A stretch of DNA of 13,045 bases, taken from assembly GCA_023391005.1 (NCBI GenBank), contig JAEWBS010000135.1, positions 1 to 13,045 on the forward strand, given 5' to 3'. Positions 7,921 through 13,045 of the stretch are shown here, one piece after another. Under the pieces are notes generated by a model. It had not been told where the DNA came from. It did not search any database and saw only the letters and a program-made list of their open reading frames with translations. Position numbers and translations under genes: made by a program. The DNA is from Bacillota bacterium. GTDB lineage: Bacteria; Bacillota; Clostridia; Oscillospirales; Ruminococcaceae. The stretch's first letter is position 1. Every line of letters starts with the position of its first letter.

Positions 7921-7953
7921 GTTTCAATTCGCGTTCCTCGTATGGGGGACGGC
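7921..7953 (-). repeat. Isolated CRISPR-like repeat (R0)
   Basis: This 33-nt sequence matches the three repeats at 8295-8464: 25 of 33 bases against 8295-8327 and 26 of 33 against 8363-8395. All of those differences are transitions. It keeps the GTTTCAATT start, the central hairpin and a GGAC end. It lies 8 nt upstream of the znuB Shine-Dalgarno sequence on the minus strand, so its hairpin would sit next to that site in the mRNA. It appears to be the far end of the same array, displaced by the element at 7974-8284. Confidence 0.7.
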
Positions 7954-7973
7954 GGGTTTGTGTCCGTGCTAAC

Positions 7974-8284
7974 GAATTGGTATGCGTTATTGGCAATTGG
8001 CAGCCGTGCTTAAACGGCAGAGGTTGTTTTGCGCTGACGCGCAGGAACGGCCCCATTCCCAACCCCCTGGCCCCCACAGGGGACCGAGGGGGCTTCACCC
8101 CCAAATCCCCTGAGGGGGCTTAAAGAATACGGTTCTTGGAGATTATATGCCCCACGTGAAAGTGTTAGCTTCCCACGCACCGTCAGCGGGCGCGCATCCA
8201 GACTTGTTACGTGATTATGCGCGCCAATTAAGTTGTCTGGCCTCTTGGGGCACGGCGGCGCTTCCATCGCGCCGCCGTGCGGGT
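7974..8284. repeat. Dispersed non-coding element, copy B, inside a CRISPR-like array
   Basis: Second copy of the element at 806-1180, in the same orientation and about 310 bp long. The best block is 8112-8283. It ends in a strong hairpin with an 11-bp perfect stem, CACGGCGGCGC (8251-8261) with GCGCCGCCGTG (8269-8279), and a 7-nt loop. It lies between CRISPR-like repeats R0 (ending 7953) and R1 (starting 8295). TAAC is found at both flanks (7970-7973 and 8284-8287), a possible but weak 4-nt target duplication. No transposase, terminal inverted repeat or conserved reading frame is visible. It could be a MITE-like element or a structured RNA gene. Confidence 0.7.
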
Positions 8285-8294
8285 AACATATGCG

Positions 8295-8464
8295 GTTTCA
8301 ATTTACATCCCTCGTGCGAGGGACGACAAACAGCGCAGCTATGCCACGGTGACCGATATCCAATTTCAATTCACGTCCCTCGCATGAGGGACAACGGTTC
8401 TCGGCCGGGCTAAATTCCGCGCGCCCGCCGAATTTCAATCCCCATCCCTCGCACGAGGGGTGAC
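8295..8464 (-). CRISPR. Degenerate mini CRISPR array, type I-C-like repeats
   Basis: Three 33-nt repeats lie at 8295-8327, 8363-8395 and 8432-8464, separated by unrelated spacers of 35 nt (8328-8362) and 36 nt (8396-8431). On the minus strand the repeats begin GTCGTCCCTC, GTTGTCCCTC or GTCACCCCTC and end ATTGAAAC/T, the form of type I-C repeats, with a 5-6 bp stem (CCCTC/GAGGG) around four bases. Pairwise identity is only about 25-26 of 33. The differences are nearly all transitions, and a G-C pair in one repeat is an A-T pair in another, so the hairpin is kept. Convention predicts minus-strand transcription with the leader end near 8465, but only 22 nt separates the array from the znuC stop, so no leader fits. 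No cas genes are in the window. Confidence 0.75.
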
Positions 8465-8486
8465 TTTAAATCCTCGGCCCGTCGTG

Positions 8487-9203
8487 TCAGGCATCGGCTT
8501 TATTCCCCAGCAGCCGGTGCGCGGCGTCGCTTTTATAATAATCCGCCGCCGGGCCAAAAAAGGCGCAGCCGTTATCCATGTGCAAAATCTTGCCCGCGCG
8601 GCGCGCCGCTTGCAGGTCGTGCAACACCATAAGAATCGTCACGCCGTGCTTTTTATTGAGGTGGTCGATAATGGTATAAAGCTCGGCTGCCGCCGCGGGG
8701 TCGAGCGCTGCCGCGGGCTCGTCGAGCAGCAGCAGCTTGTCGGTGGCGCAAAGCGCCCGCGCCAGCAGCACGCGTTGGCGCTGCCCACCCGAAAGCGCCC
8801 TAAATGACCGCTTTTTTAAATCCGACACACCCAGCTGGGCCAGCGCCTTTTCGGCCGTCGCCTTTTGGGCCGCCGAATAAAACGGGCTGTGTCCGCCCGC
8901 GCCCAGACAACCGGAAAGCGCCACCTCCCACACCGAGGCGGGAAAGTCGCGCTGCGCCATCGACTGCTGCGGCAGATAGCCGATCTCACGCGAGGTGACG
9001 CCGTTAAACACAATCTCGCCCGCGCGCGGCTGCTGCAAGCCCAAAAGCGCCTTGACGAGCGTCGATTTGCCCGAGCCGTTTTCCCCGACGATGCAGATAT
9101 AGTCCCCGGCCTCGACCGAGAACGAAAGGTCTTTGACGGCGATCTGCGCGCCGTAGCTCATGGTCAAATTTTTGCATTCTATCATCGGCACGGTTTTATT
9201 CAT
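8487..9203 (-). CDS. znuC: ZnuC-like metal ABC transporter ATPase
   Basis: A 238-residue ABC ATPase with every catalytic motif intact: Walker A GENGSGKST at 40-48, Q-loop in LPQQ (77-80), signature LSGGQ at 137-141, Walker B KLLLLDEP with D161/E162, and the switch H195. It powers metal-ion import together with the permease at 7075-7899. The ATG at 9203 overlaps the Fur-family stop by 8 nt, implying translational coupling. A second ATG at 9185 (residue 7) is an alternative, since AAGGGG sits too close to the first. Longer upstream frame lies inside the regulator gene. The stop is only 22 nt before the CRISPR-like array. Zinc is the favoured substrate because of the Fur/Zur gene, but MntB-type manganese ATPases look alike. 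Confidence 0.9.
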   Translation of the reverse strand: MNKTVPMIECKNLTMSYGAQIAVKDLSFSVEAGDYICIVGENGSGKSTLVKALLGLQQPRAGEIVFNGVTSREIGYLPQQSMAQRDFPASVWEVALSGCLGAGGHSPFYSAAQKATAEKALAQLGVSDLKKRSFRALSGGQRQRVLLARALCATDKLLLLDEPAAALDPAAAAELYTIIDHLNKKHGVTILMVLHDLQAARRAGKILHMDNGCAFFGPAADYYKSDAAHRLLGNKADA

Positions 9204-9669
9204 CCCCTTGTGTGTCCTGCGCGCAATCGCGCTGTTGATCGTTTTGATGCCCGGGCGGCGTCCGCTGCTTATCGGCACACCGCGCGCAGCAGCCCACCAG
9301 CACAAGCTGGGCGGCGTCGAGCTCAAAGCCGTGCTCCTCATAAACATGCTCGGACAGCTTGTCGATATAGTCGCATTTTAAGTGGGTCAACGCCCCGCAG
9401 CGCGCGCATTTGAGGTGATAATGCTGCGGCTGCGGCCCCGGCTGGTATTCAAAGCAAGCGCTTTTGCCCTCGCCAAACTGATATTTTCGCACACTGCCCT
9501 GCTCAATCAGCCGCTCCAGACTGCGGTAGACCGTCGCCTTGCCCACCGGCCTGCCGTAGCGCTCTAAGAGCGTCGCAATCTCCTCCGCGGTAAAATGCTC
9601 GCCGCTGTGCGCCCGCAGCAACTCTAAGATCACGGCCCGCTGCCGCGTTTTATAGCCCTCGGCCATCAT
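9196..9669 (-). CDS. Fur-family metal-responsive repressor (Zur-like)
   Basis: A 157-residue Fur superfamily protein. The N-terminal winged helix holds TAEEIATLLE and the recognition segment GKATVYRSLERL (43-54). The C-terminal dimerisation domain has HYHLKCARCG (83-92) and CCARC (127-131), giving the two CxxC pairs (C88/C91, C128/C131) that hold structural zinc in Fur and Zur proteins, plus H83/H85 and H113 as likely regulatory ligands. The ~20-residue tail after the last Cys pair is polar and unconserved. GGAGGTG lies just before the ATG at 9669; the next codon is also ATG, so the start may be one codon later. First gene of an operon with the ABC ATPase, whose start it overlaps. It probably represses this operon when metal is plentiful. 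Zur is favoured by context, not proven. Confidence 0.88.
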   Translation of the reverse strand: MMAEGYKTRQRAVILELLRAHSGEHFTAEEIATLLERYGRPVGKATVYRSLERLIEQGSVRKYQFGEGKSACFEYQPGPQPQHYHLKCARCGALTHLKCDYIDKLSEHVYEEHGFELDAAQLVLVGCCARCADKQRTPPGHQNDQQRDCAQDTQGDE

Positions 9670-9721
9670 TCACACCTCCATCCGAACACGGTTATACCAT
9701 CAATTTGAGTTTCGTTTTCAT

Positions 9722-9750
9722 ATTTTATTCCCTCCTGTTAAAAAAGTCAA
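9722..9750 (-). promoter_or_regulatory. Sigma-70-type promoter of the Fur/Zur-ABC operon
   Basis: On the minus strand TTGACT (9750-9745) and TAAAAT (9727-9722) are separated by exactly 17 nt, each five of six to consensus. Transcription would start near 9715, about 45 nt before the regulator ATG. This is one of the two best promoters in the window. Confidence 0.8.
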
Positions 9751-9756
9751 GAAAAG

Positions 9757-9770
9757 CTGTTATAAAACAG
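9757..9770. promoter_or_regulatory. Inverted repeat next to the Fur/Zur promoter, possible operator
   Basis: CTGTT (9757-9761) and AACAG (9766-9770) form a perfect inverted repeat around ATAA, immediately upstream of the -35 hexamer. It does not match the Gram-positive Zur or Fur box consensus as I know it, so an operator role rests on position and symmetry alone. Confidence 0.3.
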
Positions 9771-9798
9771 TATTCGATATAAATTTTATGCAAATAAA

Positions 9799-9824
9799 AA
9801 CGCGGGGCGTCACCGCTCCGCGTT
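9799..9824 (-). terminator. Intrinsic terminator after the DUF2087 gene
   Basis: Read on the minus strand, AACGCGG and GCG pair with CGC and CCGCGTT across one mismatch and a GTGA loop, followed directly by TTTATTT. The hairpin begins 8 nt after the stop of the DUF2087 gene and separates that unit from the Fur/Zur promoter. Confidence 0.85.
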
Positions 9825-9831
9825 TGATGCT

Positions 9832-10104
9832 TTAATGCTGCTCAGGCTTCCAATAGTGCGAGCCGTCCGGCTTTCGGTAAAGCAGCCCGCTGTCGACCAG
9901 CTCGCGTCTGAGTATAAGATAATCGTTAAAGGTATGCCACTGCATGCAAAGCGCATTGACCGCCTTTTCGGGATAGATGCTGTTCGTTTCAAACTTTTCC
10001 GCCAAATAGCCGAGCACCGCCGCCCGGGCCTTCTGCTTTTGCGGCAGCTGTTTGATCTTTCCAGCATCATCGAGAAACGGCTTAAAATTGATTTTCTTAT
10101 CCAT
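9832..10104 (-). CDS. DUF2087 domain protein
   Basis: A 90-residue soluble protein that is almost wholly one DUF2087 domain: KQKARAAVLGYLAEKF (23-38), then a Y-P-E-KAVN helix, then the helical LRRELVDSGLLYRKPDGSHYWK ending (66-87). The fold looks like a small winged helix; in other proteins this domain is often attached to DNA-binding or sensor domains, so a regulatory role is plausible but unproven. The ATG at 10104 follows the stop of the preceding gene by 1 nt and has AAAGGACG upstream, so the two genes form one unit. A longer frame beginning at 10145 lies in another frame and is a shadow. A terminator follows. Confidence 0.85.
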   Translation of the reverse strand: MDKKINFKPFLDDAGKIKQLPQKQKARAAVLGYLAEKFETNSIYPEKAVNALCMQWHTFNDYLILRRELVDSGLLYRKPDGSHYWKPEQH

Positions 10105-10105
10105 T

Positions 10106-10453
10106 TTAATCGTCCTTTATTGATTCTTTGAGCTTTTCGGCCCACAGCGCATTTAAAATAGCAATATCGTCTGAAAATTCGCGGTCGGTCTGCGTCTCCT
10201 TCTTTTCAAGCGTCTCAAGCACCTCAAACGAAAAAGCCGCCGCGCCGTGCCGCTTCCATGCGTCGGCCATGCAGGACTCGGCGCACAGGTCGGTCGAGAT
10301 GGAAAACGCAAACCGGTTTTTTGAGCCTTGCAGATCGGTCGTGGCGCGCAGCCACGCTTGACCGGCGGCATCGCACCGGATGCGAAACACGCCGCCGATC
10401 ACCGTCCTGTTTTTATACTGCGCTTTAAGCGCTTTTTTGGCATCGCCTTGCAT
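10106..10453 (-). CDS. GIY-YIG-like small protein (clostridial type)
   Basis: A 115-residue soluble protein. The N-terminal half, KKALKAQYKNRTVIGGVFRIR (residues 6-26) followed by ATTDLQGSKNRFAF, resembles the small GIY-YIG-annotated proteins of Clostridia, with VIGGVF standing where GIY is expected. The C-terminal half has WKRHGAAAFSFEVLETL, a D/E-rich strand and an ALWAEKLKES helix. The canonical YIG and catalytic residues are not clearly kept, so nuclease activity is doubtful. The frame extends to an ATG at 10477, but AAAGGAG 10 nt before the ATG at 10453 favours the shorter form. It is the first gene of a pair with the DUF2087 gene and diverges from the uracil-DNA glycosylase gene. A minus-strand GATAAT at 10551-10546 may be its -10 box, though no good -35 is seen. 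Confidence 0.7.
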   Translation of the reverse strand: MQGDAKKALKAQYKNRTVIGGVFRIRCDAAGQAWLRATTDLQGSKNRFAFSISTDLCAESCMADAWKRHGAAAFSFEVLETLEKKETQTDREFSDDIAILNALWAEKLKESIKDD

Positions 10454-10639
10454 TTGCGCCGCGCTCCTTTCAATCATTTCATTTTGCCGCTTCGCTTGCC
10501 CGGTTTATTAAGGCCGCGACATACAGCATTACTTCTATCCTGTTGATTATCGTAACACCCTGAGACGAAAAAAACAATAAACGCTCCGTTGAGTTGTCGG
10601 CGTACGGCGCACAGCAAAGGAAAATAGCCGGTTTTTCGG

Positions 10640-10668
10640 ATGACAAACACCCACGGCCATGCTATACT
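10640..10668 (+). promoter_or_regulatory. Sigma-70-type promoter of the uracil-DNA glycosylase gene
   Basis: ATGACA (10640-10645) and TATACT (10663-10668) are separated by exactly 17 nt, both five of six to consensus. Transcription would begin near 10675, leaving a leader of about 88 nt before the ATG at 10763. An in-frame ATG that overlaps the -35 box cannot be the translation start of this transcript. Confidence 0.8.
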
Positions 10669-10762
10669 GATTTGGAATTATGATTGTCTGTCCGGCCGCA
10701 ATGGCGAGGAAATTCCCTATCTGGTCGGAAGCACGGACTCAAATAATGGAGGAAGCAGCAAT

Positions 10763-11338
10763 ATGGCAAATAGCTTAGCCGAGCTTCGGGAAACATTAAA
10801 AAATTGCCAAGGATGCCGCCTGTGTGAGCAGCGGCAGAACGTCGTGTTCGGCGTAGGGCCTGAGCATGCGCGGGTGCTGCTCATCGGTGAGGGGCCGGGC
10901 CAGAACGAGGACGAACGCGGCGAGCCGTTCGTCGGCCGGGCGGGCCAGCTGCTCGACAAAATGCTCGACGCCGTCGGGCTCTCGCGCGAGAAAAACGTCT
11001 TTATCGCCAACATGGTTAAATGCCGCCCGCCGCAGAACCGCGACCCGCAGCCCGACGAGATGGAGGCCTGCCTACCCTTTCTGCGCGAGCAAGTGCGTTT
11101 GATCCGCCCGCGCATCATCGTCTGTGTGGGGCGCATCGCGGCACAACGGCTGATCTCCGCCGATTTTAAGGTCACAAAGCAGCACGGCGAGTTTTATGAC
11201 AAAAACGGCGTGCTGATGATGGGGACGCTGCATCCGGCGGCGCTGCTGCGCAATCCGACCCAAAAGCCGATGGCCTTTGAGGACTGGCTCAAGCTGCGCG
11301 AGGTTATCAAAAAGGAATGTCCCGAGGTCTATCAATAA
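10763..11338 (+). CDS. Family 4 uracil-DNA glycosylase (iron-sulfur)
   Basis: A 191-residue DNA repair enzyme that removes uracil, from cytosine deamination or dUTP misincorporation, by cleaving the N-glycosidic bond in DNA. Four cysteines suited to a 4Fe-4S cluster are present: C15 and C18 (CQGC), C87 (VKCRPP) and C103. The family 4 motifs are the water-activating loop GEGPGQNED (42-50) followed by EPFVGRAGQLLD, and the C-terminal DNA-intercalation motif TLHPAALLRNP (155-165). Length fits the family. I chose the ATG at 10763, preceded by GGAGGA (10748-10753), over the longer frame that begins at the promoter. The next gene starts 103 nt downstream with no terminator between, so readthrough is likely, though the two functions are unrelated. 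Confidence 0.93.
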   Translation: MANSLAELRETLKNCQGCRLCEQRQNVVFGVGPEHARVLLIGEGPGQNEDERGEPFVGRAGQLLDKMLDAVGLSREKNVFIANMVKCRPPQNRDPQPDEMEACLPFLREQVRLIRPRIIVCVGRIAAQRLISADFKVTKQHGEFYDKNGVLMMGTLHPAALLRNPTQKPMAFEDWLKLREVIKKECPEVYQ

Positions 11339-11441
11339 GCCTGTGCCCCTCCACGAAAATGCCGGGTCGGCGGGCGACTTTTACACCGGACCGGACATGT
11401 GCGGGATACAGGCGCCAATATTTAAATTTGGAGGAGACATC

Positions 11442-12653
11442 ATGCGCAAAGTGCTTTGGGTCAAAAACACGCTGCCCAAGACTGACGATCGCTATCTCTC
11501 GCTGATGGATATCAAAACGGCGGAAAGCGCGCTGGCCTTTCACCGCAGCTTTCCGGAATATGCCGTCACGCCGTTGCAGCCGCTGAAAGCCTTTGCCAAG
11601 GAGATCGGGCTCGGCGGGCTTTATGTCAAGGATGAATCTTACCGCTTCGGCCTAAACGCCTTTAAGGTACTCGGCGGCTCGTACGCGATTGCAAAATTTG
11701 TCGCCAAACAGCTCGGGAAAGACATCGACACGGTCGATTATGCCTTTTTGACCTCGGAGGAATTTAAGCGCAGCTTTGCCCCCTGCACCTTTTTCACCGC
11801 CACCGATGGCAACCATGGGCGCGGCGTGGCCTGGGCCGCCAACCGTCTGGGGCAAAAAGCCGTCGTGCTCATGCCCGAGGGTACCGTCAAAAGCCGGTTT
11901 GAAAACATTAAAAAGCTTGGCGCCGAGGTAACGATTGAGCGGCTCAATTACGACGACTGCGTACGCAAGGCGGCGGAACTCTCGGCCCATACCCCCGGCA
12001 GCGTCGTCGTGCAGGACACCGCATGGGACGGCTATGAAGAAATTCCGGGACATATCATGCAGGGCTACGGCACGCTGATCGCCGAGGCGGTCGACCAGCT
12101 TGCGCAGCGCGGCGTTTTACCCACCCATGTCTTTGTGCAGGCGGGCGTCGGCTCGCTGGCGGCGGCGGTACAAGGTTATCTGATCAACCGCTTCCCTGAA
12201 AACCCACCCAAGGTCGTGGTGATGGAATGCCGCGCGGCCGACTGCTTCTACCGCTCGGCAATCGCCGGTGACGCGGACCCACAGGCCGTCGGCGGCGCGT
12301 TCGATTCAATTATGGCGGGGCTTTGCTGTGGCGAGGCCAGCCCCATCGCATGGGATATCCTAAAAAACCACGCGGCGGCCTTCTGCTCCTGTGAGGACAG
12401 CGTCTCGGCGGCGGGCATGCGCAGGCTTTCCGCTCCCATCGCGGGCGACCCGCGCGTTGTCTCGGGCGAGAGCGGCGCGGTCGGTATGGGACTGCTGGAT
12501 CTCCTCTGCCGCAGCGGCGACTACGCCGACCTCAAGGACGCGCTTGGCCTTGATGAAACGTCGCAGGTACTGCTGATCTCGACCGAGGGCGACACCGACC
12601 CCGAGCGCTACCGCGCCATCGTCTGGGACGGCGCTTATCCGAGCGTCGAATAA
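11442..12653 (+). CDS. dpaL: Diaminopropionate ammonia-lyase
   Basis: A 403-residue PLP enzyme that splits 2,3-diaminopropionate to pyruvate and two ammonia. The fold-type II features are in order: LYVKDESYRFGLNAFKVLGG (60-79) with the Schiff-base lysine K75, TATDGNHGRG (119-128) with a probable catalytic D122, VVVQDTAWDGYEEIPGHI (188-205) with D192, the phosphate-binding AGVGS around 234-238, and SGESGAVG (341-348). The RFGLNAFK and QDTAWDGYE strings separate this family from plain threonine/serine dehydratases. The ATG at 11442 has GGAGGA 6 nt upstream; the frame extends further only through the glycosylase gene. Length matches the family. It probably reads from the glycosylase promoter or an unseen one in the 103-nt gap. 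Catabolism of diaminopropionate or D/L-serine as nitrogen source is the expected role. Confidence 0.95.
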   Translation: MRKVLWVKNTLPKTDDRYLSLMDIKTAESALAFHRSFPEYAVTPLQPLKAFAKEIGLGGLYVKDESYRFGLNAFKVLGGSYAIAKFVAKQLGKDIDTVDYAFLTSEEFKRSFAPCTFFTATDGNHGRGVAWAANRLGQKAVVLMPEGTVKSRFENIKKLGAEVTIERLNYDDCVRKAAELSAHTPGSVVVQDTAWDGYEEIPGHIMQGYGTLIAEAVDQLAQRGVLPTHVFVQAGVGSLAAAVQGYLINRFPENPPKVVVMECRAADCFYRSAIAGDADPQAVGGAFDSIMAGLCCGEASPIAWDILKNHAAAFCSCEDSVSAAGMRRLSAPIAGDPRVVSGESGAVGMGLLDLLCRSGDYADLKDALGLDETSQVLLISTEGDTDPERYRAIVWDGAYPSVE

Positions 12654-12678
12654 ACGACTCCGAGCAGCGGTACGATAT

Positions 12679-12708
12679 CCCCCGCAGCGGCGTTGGCTGG
12701 TGCGGGGG
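12679..12708 (+). terminator. Terminator after the ammonia-lyase gene
   Basis: CCCCCGCA (12679-12686) pairs perfectly with TGCGGGGG (12701-12708) over a 14-nt loop. A T-rich tail ends in TTTTT after a short gap. It lies 25 nt past the stop codon. The gap between stem and T run is long, which lowers confidence slightly. Confidence 0.7.
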
Positions 12709-13045
12709 CTTGTTGTGGGTTTTTAGGCCAAATTAAAGCGGGAATTTCATTGACGTCGCGTCAGTTTCCACGTCATTGCACGACGCTTTACTGCATCTTT
12801 TCTCTAAAGTGTCTCCCTATTGCGGTATTTTTTATGTAATAGTGATAATTTTGCCTGACGATTCTGCCAATTGCCTGTCTGAAAGCAAAATATCTTGCTT
12901 ATTATGTAGAAATAATTACTTCAATTTGGTATAATATCAATGCAAAATACGCTATAATGGCTTTGTGCGCCTATTATGGCGGTTCCCTTCGATAATACAT
13001 GCTTTTCCGATGTGAAAAGCGATTGATAAATATGATGGAGGTAAC
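12709..13045 (+). promoter_or_regulatory. AT-rich regulatory region of a gene beyond the window
   Basis: No gene is seen. The stretch has TGACG and CGTCA around TCG at 12751-12763, with another CGTCA at 12770-12774, which may be an operator. TATAAT boxes lie at 12930-12935 (with a TG extended -10) and 12953-12958, neither with a good -35. GCTTTTC (13001-13007) pairs with GAAAAGC (13014-13020). The window ends with GGAGGT (13037-13042), the ribosome binding site of a plus-strand gene starting a few bases further on. Confidence 0.6.

Noticed and set aside
8010..8267. Minus-strand open frame of 85 codons in repeat copy B
   Set aside because: The corresponding frame in copy A is disrupted by indels, so it is not a conserved protein.
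8328..8431. Spacer matches to other parts of this window
   Set aside because: Only about 10-nt chance matches were found (for example near 4543 and 10925), too short to mean targeting.
9682..9714. Nine-codon minus-strand open frame (ATG to TAA) just after the -10 box of the Fur/Zur promoter
   Set aside because: Its AGGAGG-like site lies inside the promoter spacer and would not be transcribed; probably chance.
10640..10762. N-terminal extension of the uracil-DNA glycosylase
   Set aside because: It would begin at the -35 box of the gene's own promoter; the ATG at 10763 has a proper ribosome binding site and matches the family's start.
11380..11410. Possible promoter in front of the ammonia-lyase gene (TTTACA and GATACA)
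   Set aside because: The 19-nt spacing and weak -10 box are not convincing enough to list.

Overview
The window (about 13 kb, fairly GC-rich in its genes) looks like chromosome from an anaerobic Clostridia/Firmicutes bacterium, probably of the Oscillospiraceae or a related gut lineage. This rests on strong AGGAGG-type ribosome binding sites, small DUF3892 and DUF2087 proteins, a GIY-YIG-like small protein of the clostridial type, and I-C-like CRISPR repeats. The genus cannot be fixed from sequence alone. I see no rRNA, tRNA, integrase, transposase or cas gene.

Layout. (1) Positions 1-445 carry a small DUF3892 gene. (2) Positions 446-1313 have no convincing gene. They hold structured, repeat-like DNA, including copy A (about 806-1180) of a dispersed non-coding element, and a hairpin terminator at 1206-1237. 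(3) Positions 1314-6991 (minus strand) form a probable four-gene operon read right to left: an AbrB-family membrane protein, a membrane histidine kinase, a sodium:solute symporter and a sigma-54-dependent response regulator. The last three are joined by two ATGA start/stop overlaps, so the symporter lies between the sensor and its regulator. (4) Positions 7075-9669 (minus strand) are a metal-uptake locus: a Fur/Zur-type repressor, an ABC ATPase (ZnuC-like) and an ABC permease (ZnuB-like). The ATPase and permease genes are separated by 587 bp containing four degenerate 33-nt CRISPR-like repeats and copy B of the dispersed element. (5) Positions 9832-10453 (minus) are a two-gene unit encoding a GIY-YIG-like protein and a DUF2087 protein. 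(6) Positions 10640-12653 (plus) have a good promoter, a family 4 uracil-DNA glycosylase and a diaminopropionate ammonia-lyase. (7) Positions 12709-13045 are an AT-rich regulatory region ending in a ribosome binding site for a gene just outside the window.

How the parts work together. The kinase, symporter and regulator probably form a nutrient-sensing circuit in which a transported solute, or the transporter itself, informs the kinase and so sigma-54 transcription. No sigma-54 promoter was recognised in the window, so the regulated genes may lie elsewhere. The Fur-type protein probably represses its own operon in response to zinc (or manganese). No substrate-binding protein gene is present here.

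The most unusual region is 7921-8464. Two adjacent repeat-to-repeat periods of 68 and 69 nt give spacers of 35 and 36 nt, a clear CRISPR signature. A fourth repeat lies 341 nt away, with the dispersed element between. After subtracting the roughly 310-nt element, about 31 nt remain, close to one spacer. The simplest reading is a relic CRISPR array invaded by a structured, multi-copy, non-coding element, all inside a metal-transport operon.
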